From NCBI RefSeq assembly GCF_000011485.1, contig NC_005071.1, positions 558,001 to 622,000 of the forward strand: a DNA stretch of 64,000 nt. The letters run 5' to 3'. Of this stretch, positions 1 to 7,604 are shown in pieces. A program made the position numbers and the translations under genes. Each line of letters starts with the position of its first letter. Position 1 is the first letter of the stretch. The notes beneath the pieces are model-generated. The model saw only the letters and a program-made list of their open reading frames with translations, was not told the origin of the DNA and made no database searches. Origin of the DNA: Prochlorococcus marinus str. MIT 9313. Its GTDB lineage: Bacteria; Cyanobacteriota; Cyanobacteriia; PCC-6307; Cyanobiaceae.

Positions 1-440
1 CCGGCCCTGCGCGGGTGGATGCCTTAGGGGTAAGACAGCAAATCGCCAGTTGCAAAAGGGTTGGCGTCAAAAGGGTTGTTCTGGTTAGTTCGCTTTGTGC
101 CGGACGATGGTTGCATCCACTCAATCTTTTTGGCCTGATCTTGGTTTGGAAACGCCTAGGAGAACAGGCTCTAGAGCAAAGCGGTCTCGATTGGACTGTG
201 ATCAGACCGGGTGGCCTGAATGATCGAGAAGAGAACCTAGAGAAAGAAGGGATCCTTTTTACAGGGGCCGATTGTCAGGAAGACGCTAGAATTCCGCGTC
301 GATTAGTAGCGCGATGCTGCATAGAAGCCCTCAAGACTCCATCGTCAATTGGCCGCATCATCGAGGTCACGAGCGACCCTGACCTGAAGAGAATCACATT
401 GCAACAAGCACTCAAAACCATCAATGCTCTGGCGTCATAG
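1..440 (+). CDS. NAD(P)-binding SDR-family protein, 3' part
   Basis: The frame is open from the window edge, so the N-terminus with its dinucleotide-binding glycine motif lies outside the window. The visible 140 or so residues carry the second half of an atypical short-chain dehydrogenase fold: a strand ending VVLVSS (the usual site of the catalytic serine), then the conserved WTVIRPGGL segment of the NAD(P)H-binding YwnB/Ycf39-like group. The substrate cannot be told; related cyanobacterial proteins act as NADPH-binding epimerase-like or assembly factors. A small conserved gene follows 26 bases later on the same strand, so co-transcription is likely. A GTG at 15 is only an internal codon if the gene continues upstream, which I think it does. 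Confidence 0.75.
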   Translation, partial: GPARVDALGVRQQIASCKRVGVKRVVLVSSLCAGRWLHPLNLFGLILVWKRLGEQALEQSGLDWTVIRPGGLNDREENLEKEGILFTGADCQEDARIPRRLVARCCIEALKTPSSIGRIIEVTSDPDLKRITLQQALKTINALAS

Positions 441-466
441 TGTCGTCAGATGAGTAGTATCTGGTC

Positions 467-676
467 ATGAACACCAATGCCAGAATTGATGCCTTACAGC
501 TGATGCTTACCGACCTGCGTACTCGTAATGAACCCATTCGTCACAAGGCTGCATTTAGAGGCTGTCAACCTGAGTTTCAAGCACTCGTTACTAAGCTGAT
601 TGAACAGCTCGAAAGCGAACTTCTTGAGGAGAAACAACGTCAGCGAAACCATAGCAACCATTCGTCTGGTTATTGA
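467..676 (+). CDS. Small hypothetical protein, 69 aa
   Basis: I do not recognise a named family. The product is 69 residues, hydrophilic and probably helical, with a charged stretch of Leu, Glu and Lys in its second half (EQLESELLEE) and a His/Asn/Ser-rich tail. It has no membrane segment and no cysteine pair beyond one Cys. It starts at an ATG 26 bases after the upstream SDR gene and ends before a hairpin at 773-797, which fits the second gene of a short transcript. It looks like a small cytosolic protein that may self-associate through its helix; that role is inferred from composition only. Confidence 0.6.
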   Translation: MNTNARIDALQLMLTDLRTRNEPIRHKAAFRGCQPEFQALVTKLIEQLESELLEEKQRQRNHSNHSSGY

Positions 677-772
677 TACTTGCCATGGTTAAGCTCAGTT
701 GAAGAGCAATTGATCACAACGTTTTGCTTCCTAAAGTACAATCAATATAGGGTACACAAGAGGGAGACATTT

Positions 773-797
773 AAAGGAAGTTATTAGCTTCCCTTTT
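773..797. terminator. Hairpin between convergent genes, probable terminator
   Basis: An 8-base arm AAAGGAAG pairs with CTTCCCTTT (one bulged base) across a 7-base loop. It is flanked by T-rich sequence on the + side and, read on the other strand, by TTT. It lies between the 3' ends of the rightward small gene and the leftward pstS gene, so it could serve both. Confidence 0.5.
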
Positions 798-839
798 AAT
801 GATTCTAATAAGACGACTTAAACGAGTCTCGTGATTTGA

Positions 840-1847
840 TCACTTGCTGACCAAGTCAACGGCACTACGAGCCTTGGAGAGAATTTCACCCTGCAGGGGA
901 ACGAAACCCAACCCATCAGTTTGCGCCTGAGCCTCATCACTCAACATGTAGTCAAAGGTTGTTTTGAGTGCGTCAAGGTTGCTGCCATTACCAGTTTTGT
1001 ATGCCAACAACCAGGTGAGAGTGGCAATCGGATAAGCCCCTTTGGCTGTGGGATTTGGATTGGTACCGGCGAGATTGGCGTCTAACTGGATGCCATTGAG
1101 GGCAGCAGCTCCTGTATTCACACTTGGCTTGAGGAATTCGCCAGAGAGATTTTCAAGTGCAGCAGCTTTGACCTTTCCTTTGATGAATGACTGATTCACA
1201 TAACCGATCGCGCCAGGTGTATTTGTAATCACACCAGCAACACCTGAATTCCCTTTGGCGCCCACCCCTGTTGGCCATTCCACTGATTTACCGGTTCCCA
1301 GGGTCCATTGTTTAGAAAAGGCCTGCATGGAATTGGTAAATGCCTTGGTGGTGCCAGAGCCATCAGAGCGATGCACCCAAGTGATCTTGCCTGCAGGGCA
1401 ATTGAGCTGATCCCAATCAGTGATGCTGCCAAGAGCAACTTCAACCGCTTGCTTTTGGGTCAACTTCAGATCGCAGTCTCGGTTGTAGCCAAAGGCGATG
1501 GTGCCTCCCACCATGGGAATTTGCACCAAGCCACGCTGAACCTTGTCAATATCCTCCTGCTTCATCGGATCATCCGATGCCGCGAAGCTCACGGTCTGAT
1601 CAATGAAGGCTTTACGACCAGATCCAGAACCAACAGCCTGATAGTTGACCTGCGGCCCCCCAGCCGTGGCCAGCTCAGAGAACCAGCGGGTATAGATCTT
1701 CGCAGGGAAGGTTGCACCAGCTCCGCTTAGACGGCCGGATGACCCTGAGGTGCTGCAAGCCGTGATGCCAACACCGAGAACAACCGCAGAAAGGAGCAAA
1801 AGGGCCTTCTTTGAGAACGACATGGGGCCCCTGAAGGATTTCATCAA
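840..1847 (-). CDS. pstS: Phosphate ABC transporter substrate-binding lipoprotein (PstS/SphX)
   Basis: Periplasmic phosphate-binding protein that feeds the PstCAB importer. The start of the mature protein is set by a lipobox ending in ITAC (Cys31 from the first Met). It is followed by the family's hallmark LSGAGATFPA, then VGSGSGRKAF and SDGSGTTKAF, the loops that hold phosphate. The length of 335 residues is normal. A second in-frame Met nine codons in (position 1823) gives a more typical signal peptide and may be the true start. No pstC, pstA or pstB lies beside it, so it is a stand-alone binding protein. A CTTAACC element about 80 bases upstream is a candidate Pho box, which would make it phosphate-starvation inducible. 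PstS and SphX cannot be told apart here. Confidence 0.93.
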   Translation of the reverse strand: MMKSFRGPMSFSKKALLLLSAVVLGVGITACSTSGSSGRLSGAGATFPAKIYTRWFSELATAGGPQVNYQAVGSGSGRKAFIDQTVSFAASDDPMKQEDIDKVQRGLVQIPMVGGTIAFGYNRDCDLKLTQKQAVEVALGSITDWDQLNCPAGKITWVHRSDGSGTTKAFTNSMQAFSKQWTLGTGKSVEWPTGVGAKGNSGVAGVITNTPGAIGYVNQSFIKGKVKAAALENLSGEFLKPSVNTGAAALNGIQLDANLAGTNPNPTAKGAYPIATLTWLLAYKTGNGSNLDALKTTFDYMLSDEAQAQTDGLGFVPLQGEILSKARSAVDLVSK

Positions 1848-1917
1848 CCCATAACTAGATAAGAAATGCCCTTTGATGGGAAAAAGTCAGCAATTGACTA
1901 GGAGATCTTGATGAATC

Positions 1918-1940
1918 GGTTAGTGGTTAAGGGAGATAAG
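1918..1940 (-). promoter_or_regulatory. Candidate Pho box upstream of pstS
   Basis: On the minus strand the region reads CTTATCT, then CTTAACC, then CTAACC. The cyanobacterial Pho box is built from CTTAACCT-like repeats, usually with an 11-base period. Here one copy is a good match and the spacing of the others is irregular. It lies about 80 bases upstream of the pstS start, a sensible place for a PhoB/SphR operator. Confidence 0.33.
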
Positions 1941-1943
1941 AAC

Positions 1944-1960
1944 GTTCTACCCAGTAGAAC
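1944..1960. repeat. Perfect inverted repeat, 7-base arms
   Basis: GTTCTAC, three bases, then GTAGAAC. It lies right next to the Pho-box-like element in the pstS/petJ divergent region. It could be an operator or a short hairpin; on the + strand it is followed by a pyrimidine-rich CCCTTTTCTTT, which would also suit a weak terminator. Confidence 0.5.
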
Positions 1961-2048
1961 CCTTTTCTTTGCTCTAGGCAAAAACCCAGCAACTGGAACT
2001 ATCAAAGGGAGATTCCTGCCCCCTTGTTTAGCCAAGCTAGGCTTTGCC

Positions 2049-2066
2049 TTGATCTACAAAGATCAA
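2049..2066. repeat. Inverted repeat upstream of petJ
   Basis: TTGATC, six bases, then GATCAA, about 110 bases before the petJ start codon. A possible regulator site or leader structure. No known binding consensus is matched. Confidence 0.35.
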
Positions 2067-2174
2067 CAAGGAGTTGGTCTTTCGGTGAATATTTGAATTA
2101 ATAACAGCTTTTATCCAAAAGAGCTCAATGCCCATTTGATCACCAACAATGGTTGGCGTTGATACCTGCTTCTG

Positions 2175-2513
2175 ATGCGTAGGCTACTTTCAGCTCTCCT
2201 TGCTATCACCGTATGCTTTGCAGCTCCTTCTTGGGTGATGGCTGCTGACTCGGCCCATGGCGGACAAGTCTTCTCGTCTACTTGTGCCGCATGCCACGCT
2301 GGCGGCGGCAACATCGTAGATCCCGCGAAGACCCTTCAAAAAGCGGCCCTAGAAGCAACCTTAAGCAACTACGGCTCAGGGCATGAAGAAGCAATTGTTG
2401 CCCAGGTCACCAACGGTAAAGGCGGCATGCCTTCTTTTGCAGACGTCCTCAGTGCAGCAGATATAGCTGATGTAGCAGCCTATGTTGAAGCCCAAGCCAG
2501 CAGTGGTTGGTAG
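2175..2513 (+). CDS. petJ: Cytochrome c6
   Basis: Soluble lumenal c-type cytochrome that can carry electrons from cytochrome b6f to photosystem I or to the terminal oxidase, in place of plastocyanin. The product is 112 residues with a signal peptide ending VMA. The haem attachment motif CAACH is at residues 37-41, and the axial methionine is in GGMPSF (Met85). The mature length of about 88 residues is normal for the family. The gene is monocistronic, divergent from pstS, and followed by a strong hairpin and T-run at 2548-2589. In cyanobacteria this gene is commonly copper-regulated; no such site can be pointed to here. Confidence 0.95.
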   Translation: MRRLLSALLAITVCFAAPSWVMAADSAHGGQVFSSTCAACHAGGGNIVDPAKTLQKAALEATLSNYGSGHEEAIVAQVTNGKGGMPSFADVLSAADIADVAAYVEAQASSGW

Positions 2514-2547
2514 TTAAAAGTCAATCAATCGTTTCAAATCCTTCAGT

Positions 2548-2589
2548 CAAGTCTGGTTTATTAACCAGCTTGATTGGAGGATTTTTTTT
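2548..2589 (+). terminator. Rho-independent terminator of petJ
   Basis: The arms CAAG-T-CTGGTT and AACCAG-CTTG form a 10-pair stem with one bulged T around a TATT loop. Eight consecutive T residues follow at 2582-2589. The T-run overlaps the stop codon of the convergent acetyltransferase gene. Confidence 0.75.
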
Positions 2590-3472
2590 AACCCAACTCC
2601 AAGCAGGCCAAACCATAAACCTCGTCTAAAGGAATAGATGGTTGTTCTCCGCGATACATGCGCAAAGTTTGAGAAACAGCACTGAAGCCAAGTCGTTTCA
2701 GCAGGGGCTCTGCCGAAGAGTTTCCTCCAGGTGCGTCCAAGATCACCACACCTGGATGGCGTTGGATCAAACGCTTCAACAACAGCTCCGCGAGTTGCGG
2801 ACTATCAGCCAATAGCGGCCCAATCCGCCAGCCTTCGCCATCACGTAATAAACAAGGCCGGATCCTGCCAAATCCATGGCAACAATCGTTGCCATCTACC
2901 AGGGCCAACACATTACCGGCAGGATGCTGAAGCCAATCGGAAAGGAAGTGAGGGCGGGGGCTGGGTTCACGTATGGCGTCATAAGACTGCACAGCCATCG
3001 CGGGAATCGAATCACCCTCAAGCAGTTGCAACCCTTCGCCATTGGAATAGTCATCGTCGTCATTCAGGTTGCCATCACAAATCCTCTGCCAGCGAGTTGT
3101 CGGCGATGAAATTGCAAAACCCCATCCGGCATAGTCGTCAATTCGATCGTACGCAGCCTCTAAACCAACGCAAGGAAGATCAACGAGATGCTCGAGAGCA
3201 TGTTCCCATAGCTCAACTCCATACCCATGACCTCGATGCTCCGGAATGACAAGGAACAATCCGATGAAGCCATAGGCGGCGTTGTAGCGAACTCCAGCAA
3301 TGCAACCGACAGGCTGATTGCCAAGCCAACCCACCCATAATCCCTGACGGTCGGTATGACGATAAATACTTACATCACCAACACCAGGAGCAAAACCCTC
3401 TGCCCTGGCCCATTGCGTAACCATGGCGATGTCATTGCGTTGCAGCGGCCGGATCTTTAGCAGCGAGGCCAT
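2588..3472 (-). CDS. GNAT-family N-acetyltransferase
   Basis: The N-terminal half is a GNAT fold: KIRPLQRNDI at its start, then LFVIPEHRG-type sequence (LFLVIPEHRGHGYG) matching the acetyl-CoA pyrophosphate loop R/Q-x-x-G-x-G/A. The roughly 295-residue length and a second, weaker GNAT-like half (LLADSPQLAELLLKRL, then LKRLGF near the end) suggest the two-domain arrangement seen in YitH-like acetyltransferases. The substrate is unknown. I chose the Met at 3472, just before the first strand; the frame stays open to a Met at 3529, which would add 19 polar residues. The gene converges on petJ, and a small membrane-protein gene lies 102 bases upstream on the same strand. Confidence 0.75.
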   Translation of the reverse strand: MASLLKIRPLQRNDIAMVTQWARAEGFAPGVGDVSIYRHTDRQGLWVGWLGNQPVGCIAGVRYNAAYGFIGLFLVIPEHRGHGYGVELWEHALEHLVDLPCVGLEAAYDRIDDYAGWGFAISSPTTRWQRICDGNLNDDDDYSNGEGLQLLEGDSIPAMAVQSYDAIREPSPRPHFLSDWLQHPAGNVLALVDGNDCCHGFGRIRPCLLRDGEGWRIGPLLADSPQLAELLLKRLIQRHPGVVILDAPGGNSSAEPLLKRLGFSAVSQTLRMYRGEQPSIPLDEVYGLACLELG

Positions 3473-3574
3473 AACGGAGCAATTAACGAGATGTTTTTCA
3501 GTACCAAGCTGGTTTGGAGATTGATCCAATGATGGGGCGTGATATTTAAAGATTGAGATCCATCAGGATGAGAT

Positions 3575-3820
3575 TTAATCCTGTTCCGAAAGTTGCTGCT
3601 GAATCTGCTGGCGATAGATCGCTGGGGCTAGCACGAGAAACAATCCCCACCATCCGATCACGCCTATAGCGATCAGAACAGTAAACCAAAGCAGATTGGG
3701 CCACCACCAGCTGACAGCGACACAAGCAACACCTGTGAGCAGAATGCTCCAGGGTTGACACCACCAGGGTTTTTCATCCCAAAAGCTTGCTGTAGTTGCT
3801 TTGCCTTGATCACTACTCAT
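3575..3820 (-). CDS. Small two-helix membrane protein
   Basis: 81 residues with a short polar N-terminus, then two hydrophobic segments rich in tryptophan (ILLTGVACVAVSWWW and LLWFTVLIAIGVIGWWG), and a charged Gln-rich tail. This fits a two-pass inner- or thylakoid-membrane protein with both ends on one side. It resembles a small conserved cyanobacterial family without assigned function (DUF6737-like); I am not certain of that name. Its start overlaps the stop of the upstream PPC-glutaredoxin gene by four bases (ATGA), so the two are probably translated together, hinting at a shared role. Confidence 0.7.
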   Translation of the reverse strand: MSSDQGKATTASFWDEKPWWCQPWSILLTGVACVAVSWWWPNLLWFTVLIAIGVIGWWGLFLVLAPAIYRQQIQQQLSEQD

Positions 3821-4422
3821 CGCAGTGTCTCTAGTTGGCCAGAAGCATGCATTTTCGATAGTTCATCGTAACCGCCAATCAACTCACCATCGATGAATAC
3901 CTGAGGGAAAGTATTGAGCTCACTACGCTGATTGAACGCCTTGAAAGAGGCATCATTGTCGATGCTCTTAACGGTGTGCGGAATGGAAAGAGAACCAAGC
4001 ATCCGCAGAGCTCTGGTCGACCAAGGGCAACCAGGCAGAACAGCAATTTCCACCCTTGGTGCCTGAGAAGGATCAGAAGGCTCTTGTGGGAGAGACTGAT
4101 CCAATAAACCCACCAACAGATCAGCACCCTTGAGCACAAGGGTTCCTGGTTCAAGATGGCCACCCCATACCTGACAGGCACTATCAGAGAGGCTTAGATG
4201 CAGATGCACACTATTGGGAGAAACTGTGCCATTCAGAGTGATGATCTCCAGGTTTCCCTCGAGGACAGTAGGCCCTGACTGACCAGGACACTGAAATGCT
4301 GCACGCGAAAGATTGCCAACCACACCAAGAACAAAACCTGAGCTGTTCTGTTCCTGAGCTATTTTCTGAAGGCTTATCAGCAGGTCGCTGCCTGGAGCAA
4401 GCTTCAATGGCAGCGATCGCAT
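3817..4422 (-). CDS. PPC (DUF296)-glutaredoxin fusion protein
   Basis: Two domains in one 201-residue chain. Residues 1-110 look like a PPC/DUF296 domain: a strand-rich start, ending in LHLSLSD and GGHLEPG, the conserved metal/ligand-site region of that family. Residues 122-201 are a glutaredoxin: CPWS at 132-135, TFPQVFIDG at 171-179 with the cis-proline, and GGYDEL at 183-188 for glutathione binding. The active site has a single cysteine (CPWS instead of CPYC), so a monothiol mechanism, glutathionylation transfer or iron-sulfur handling is more likely than dithiol reduction. The partner gene downstream overlaps by ATGA. PPC domains occur in plant AT-hook proteins and alone in bacteria; what this one binds is unknown. 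Confidence 0.8.
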   Translation of the reverse strand: MRSLPLKLAPGSDLLISLQKIAQEQNSSGFVLGVVGNLSRAAFQCPGQSGPTVLEGNLEIITLNGTVSPNSVHLHLSLSDSACQVWGGHLEPGTLVLKGADLLVGLLDQSLPQEPSDPSQAPRVEIAVLPGCPWSTRALRMLGSLSIPHTVKSIDNDASFKAFNQRSELNTFPQVFIDGELIGGYDELSKMHASGQLETLR

Positions 4423-4577
4423 GGAGTTCTCCTTCGAGAAAGCAGAGATTAAGAAGTCAACAGTAAATACCGGTCCTCAGAGCTGATCGATAGACGACTC
4501 GAAGATTGCCATAGAGAGCTTGTGGGCATGAATGGCAAGTTATTGCTGAACTATTGATGCCAAGCTAAGACGTCAAA

Positions 4578-4817
4578 GTGTCGTCACTGCAGAACCCAAT
4601 GGCCGAGCTGCAAGAGCGCCAACGATTCTCTCAAGAGGCTCCAAGTGCAGCAATGGTGGCGGATTCTGCTCAATCGGAACGCCTCAATGTGACCCTGCCG
4701 GTGGGTTTGATGAATCGGCTCAAGCAGCATGCCCTTGCAGAAAGCCGTAGCTGTAGCAGCCTTGCCTCGTTCTTGATTGAAGATGGACTGCGTCGTCATC
4801 GTCAGTTAGACGGGTGA
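4578..4817 (+). CDS. Ribbon-helix-helix (CopG-like) DNA-binding protein
   Basis: 79 residues. The C-terminal half reads as a ribbon-helix-helix domain: a strand RLNVTLPVGL, then helix A (MNRLKQHALAESRS), a turn, and helix B (SLASFLIEDGLRRH). Such proteins dimerise and bind DNA through the strand. The first 35 residues are polar and probably flexible. A GTG at 4578 gives this length; an ATG at 4599 is an equally good start. There is no toxin-like partner on either side, so it is more likely a stand-alone regulator than an antitoxin. A hairpin-forming repeat lies about 140 bases downstream. Confidence 0.65.
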   Translation: MSSLQNPMAELQERQRFSQEAPSAAMVADSAQSERLNVTLPVGLMNRLKQHALAESRSCSSLASFLIEDGLRRHRQLDG

Positions 4818-5174
4818 CGATCAGTTCTACTAAATAGCGAGGATCTTCACTGTTTAGATGCTGACGTAAGTGCAGTATTAGAAGGCTGACTAAATAGTGT
4901 TATTGGTTCGTCTTTGCTGAATTGATAGTTGGAGGGGCGGTTTACTGGATGTTTATAGTCTCAATCTCTATGAAAATAATATTGAGACAAAAGTATCTTT
5001 GTAGCTTCTGTGGTAATGATTTGTTTCGAATCTTTTAAGTCGATCGTTGATCGTCTTAGTTGTCCAGTGTAAAATAGTTCTAATTAAATACAGTATCTAT
5101 GGAGAGTCAATGTAGGCAGCGCTTATTAATTTTATAAGTTGATCTGAATACACCTGCTCTTAAACTCTGTCAAC
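4818..5174. other. AT-rich intergenic region
   Basis: No gene seen. It contains an 8-base perfect inverted repeat at 4958-4988 and further downstream short AT-rich stretches that could be promoter elements of the next gene. Confidence 0.5.
4958..4988. repeat. Inverted repeat, 8-base arms
   Basis: GTCTCAAT pairs perfectly with ATTGAGAC across a 15-base spacer, followed by AAAAG rather than a T-run. A terminator is therefore doubtful; a structured 3' end or an operator is possible. Confidence 0.4.
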
Positions 5175-5210
5175 GTGGTGATCTGCCAAGTTGTTATTTT
5201 GTCCTCCGTA

Positions 5211-5744
5211 ATGCATCTGACAAGTCAGAAAGGATGTCGTCTAGCCATTGGTGCTTATCCAGCCTTTAGCTATGACGCTAGAGGTGGAGGTGGAGACGGC
5301 CTTCTCGGGCCTATGAATCAAGATGGGCTGAGAAGTCTTCGCTTTGATCCAAAAAACCTGATCATTCCTGCTCTCAGCTGGCGCACAACACAGATACTTG
5401 GCTTGCCAATGCCTCCTGGTTTGAACATCAGCATTACAACCCAAAAGCTTGAAGGGTCTTTCGCACCCGATAGTGGTGAACTATCACTTCAGTTTGAAGC
5501 GCAATTCTGTTTCACAGTTGGCAGTTGGCTCACTGCTCCTGATCTGACTGTGAACACATGTCTCAGCAGTGGAAAGGTTGAGAGTCAGCGCCATCATGTG
5601 CAAGGACAGGCACTTGATGCGGATGGCAATGCCGTACTTGTGGGCGTCTCCATCGTGCCACTCAGTGGAGCCGCATGGCTGGATCAATTTTTGGGACTAC
5701 CCGATGAAGCGCTAGCCGTGCTGAGGTGTCAGCTGCAAAACTAA
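5211..5744 (+). CDS. Conserved-looking hypothetical protein, about 177 aa
   Basis: I recognise no named family. The product appears mainly beta-stranded: alternating hydrophobic stretches such as LSLQFEAQFCF and AVLVGVSIVPLS, and a glycine-rich loop near residue 25. This would suit a small lipid- or ligand-binding beta fold. There is no membrane segment after the first residues. The ATG at 5211 is preferred; a GTG at 5175 would add 12 hydrophobic residues resembling a weak signal. The gene converges on the glutamate-receptor-like channel gene, 27 bases away. Confidence 0.65.
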   Translation: MHLTSQKGCRLAIGAYPAFSYDARGGGGDGLLGPMNQDGLRSLRFDPKNLIIPALSWRTTQILGLPMPPGLNISITTQKLEGSFAPDSGELSLQFEAQFCFTVGSWLTAPDLTVNTCLSSGKVESQRHHVQGQALDADGNAVLVGVSIVPLSGAAWLDQFLGLPDEALAVLRCQLQN

Positions 5745-5771
5745 ATGTTTGTGAGTATTAGATCAGAGGAA

Positions 5772-6842
5772 TTATTTCAAAATCCTGTCGCTTATCGCTT
5801 TAACTTGATGACTGCGTTCAAGACGAAGGAGTTCAATATTAATCAAACGTTCCAATGGACTATCACTAGGCACGACAAATCCATAGGTCTGAAGGGAAAG
5901 TCTAAAAGGTGCTAATGTTAGAGACTTGTCTGGACTATTTTTCATATAATAACTCAAGATAGGTGTGTCTGAGATCACTCCTGAGACTTTATTTCTCTTG
6001 ATTAGATGAATAGCTTCCTTAAGGGTTGGTACTGGAAACGGCCGTGCACCATATGATCTGGCTAAAGATACACCTGTGGTGCCAGTAACTACACCAATTA
6101 ATTCACCATCCAAATCCGATGGTTTCATGACCCCAGACAATTGCGTCTGAGATAGCGAGACGGTAAATGCCGAAGCCAATCCTGCAGTAATTGTCGACAC
6201 TGATGCTAGCGAAATTACCATCCAGACCCCTGCTATAGACCTTCCTGCTTTCGTTAAAGGTGCACGGTCTCCGTAACCTACGGTTGTGAGTGTAACCAAG
6301 GCAAACCAAATCCCATTCCCTAGACCCTTTATATATTGAGGCGGAAAATGTTCAGGGTTACGTTTTCGCTCTGCAAGCCAAATCAGATTGCCTACACAGA
6401 AAAGTGTAAAGAGCAAGAAAGTGATAGAAGATAAAGCAGCGACACCAAAGAGAGGCTTGATCCTTGCCCATAGTCCGGGTGGCTGTGATGGTACTAAAAC
6501 ACCCTCCTCTGCATAGAAATAAGGTTGCGTGAATTCAATCCCATTTCTTGCTACTCGATCTGGCGTAATGCTGATAGGCCCGATGGCTAAATCAATCTTT
6601 CCATCAGCCACCGCCTTGATGTTCGAATCTATGTTGGGATATGGAATGAGAAAGTATTCAAGCTTCTCTGCATGAGCAATTTGACGCCAAACTTCAACAC
6701 TAATTCCCTCATATACACCAGCTTTCTTGTCCACAAATGGTGGCGAACCACTTACTCCCACCCTCAAAGCCATTGCCTGAAGGGGAGACGGAGTCGCCAT
6801 GACAATCAAGGCAGCAACGGAGAGCCGTCTCTTTAAATTCAT
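5772..6842 (-). CDS. Ionotropic glutamate receptor-like potassium channel (GluR0 type)
   Basis: A ligand-gated channel built from a split periplasmic binding domain around an ion pore. After a signal peptide ending LQA, lobe 1 (about residues 25-125) has LRVGVSGSPPF and the TQPYF segment typical of amino-acid-binding proteins. A hydrophobic helix follows (LSSITFLLFTLFCVG), then a pore loop with the potassium selectivity signature TTVGYGD at 186-192, then a third helix (VWMVISLASVSTITAGLASAF). The ligand domain resumes with LDGELIGVVTGTTG and ends in lobe 2. This order matches Synechocystis GluR0. I chose the Met at 6842 as the start of the signal peptide; a Met at 6887 is possible. Which amino acid gates it is unknown. 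Confidence 0.88.
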   Translation of the reverse strand: MNLKRRLSVAALIVMATPSPLQAMALRVGVSGSPPFVDKKAGVYEGISVEVWRQIAHAEKLEYFLIPYPNIDSNIKAVADGKIDLAIGPISITPDRVARNGIEFTQPYFYAEEGVLVPSQPPGLWARIKPLFGVAALSSITFLLFTLFCVGNLIWLAERKRNPEHFPPQYIKGLGNGIWFALVTLTTVGYGDRAPLTKAGRSIAGVWMVISLASVSTITAGLASAFTVSLSQTQLSGVMKPSDLDGELIGVVTGTTGVSLARSYGARPFPVPTLKEAIHLIKRNKVSGVISDTPILSYYMKNSPDKSLTLAPFRLSLQTYGFVVPSDSPLERLINIELLRLERSHQVKAISDRILK

Positions 6843-6993
6843 GCCGCCCATCAATCGCCTATACACGAACTGAAAAGCCCATCTCACCTAAGGCTGCCAT
6901 AGGACTGCGTACGATTCTTATCCACACCACCACGACAAGAAAGGTTGTAAGACCAGTCTGAGCAAGAACTTCAGAGGAGAGACAAGCAACAGC

Positions 6994-7074
6994 TTATTTC
7001 TGTTCAAGGCGACGAACGATCAAAATCATTGCCAGAACGGATCCAACCAGGGCACTAATCAGAAAAAGAGTCAT
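6994..7074 (-). CDS. Candidate micro-protein, 26 aa, single membrane helix
   Basis: An ATG-started frame encoding 26 residues: about 19 hydrophobic residues (beginning MTLFLISALVGS) and then a positively charged RRLEQK end, ending in TAA. The layout of one transmembrane helix plus a short basic tail matches the small subunits of photosynthetic complexes and other cyanobacterial micro-proteins, but it is not one I recognise among PetG/L/N, PsbM/T or PsaM. A TAAGAT sequence about 30 bases upstream could be a -10 box. There is no clear ribosome-binding site. It lies 151 bases upstream of the channel gene on the same strand. Confidence 0.42.
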   Translation of the reverse strand: MTLFLISALVGSVLAMILIVRRLEQK

Positions 7075-7604
7075 CTAGAAGCTACGAATGCAAAGGTCAT
7101 CTTAGATTGCGATCAACTGCCCTGAAGAGCATTTTGCTATTTCCTTTTGTAAGCCTTAAGTGCTTGCAAGTTTTGCAGATGGTTTCCTCACGCAACCACA
7201 ACCTTTGAATAAGACAGCATCAGATGGCGTAACTAGGTCAAACAGATTGATCGCGTTTCGATGGCATGACAAAGCCAGCCAAGCCAAATTCTTCCCTAAG
7301 CAATACTGATGTGGCTAGGAATAGAAAACGGATGCAGCATATGCAGCATAAATACGGCTAACAAGCATTGACTATGAAAAGGCTTGAAAGGGATCAAAAT
7401 TCAGTACAGAAAGCCCTTTTGGAATCATGAGAAGGTAATAAATTCTGGTTGAGAAGGTTTGAAGTTCGAACGTTTTTGCCTATTTCATTTTTGAGTAAGA
7501 AGCCATTCACTAACGACTTCTTTCATCTAGGGAGTTGACGGGAAGCCATTGATGCAGTGAGCTTTAGCTGAATTTGCTGATGGTGAAGGTAGCCATTTTT
7601 TTAC
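7075..7604. other. Intergenic region without a clear gene
   Basis: About 530 bases. It contains a 9-base tandem repeat at 7332-7349 and only very short open frames. It should carry the promoter of the rightward gene at 7605. Confidence 0.5.
7332..7349. repeat. Tandem repeat, two copies of ATGCAGCAT
   Basis: Two exact adjacent copies of a 9-base unit in non-coding DNA. Probably a slippage product; no function evident. Confidence 0.6.

Larger units (their letters stand above)
1848..2174. other. Divergent intergenic region, pstS/petJ
   Basis: This 327-base gap separates divergent pstS and petJ and should hold both promoters. I see a Pho-box-like element (1918-1940), a 7-base perfect inverted repeat (1944-1960) and a second one (2049-2066). 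A 62-codon open frame at 1908-2096 overlaps these elements and has no recognisable protein features. Confidence 0.6.

Noticed and set aside
1908-2096. 62-codon + frame in the pstS/petJ gap
   Set aside because: It overlaps probable control elements and inverted repeats. Its composition is not protein-like and no start signal stands out.
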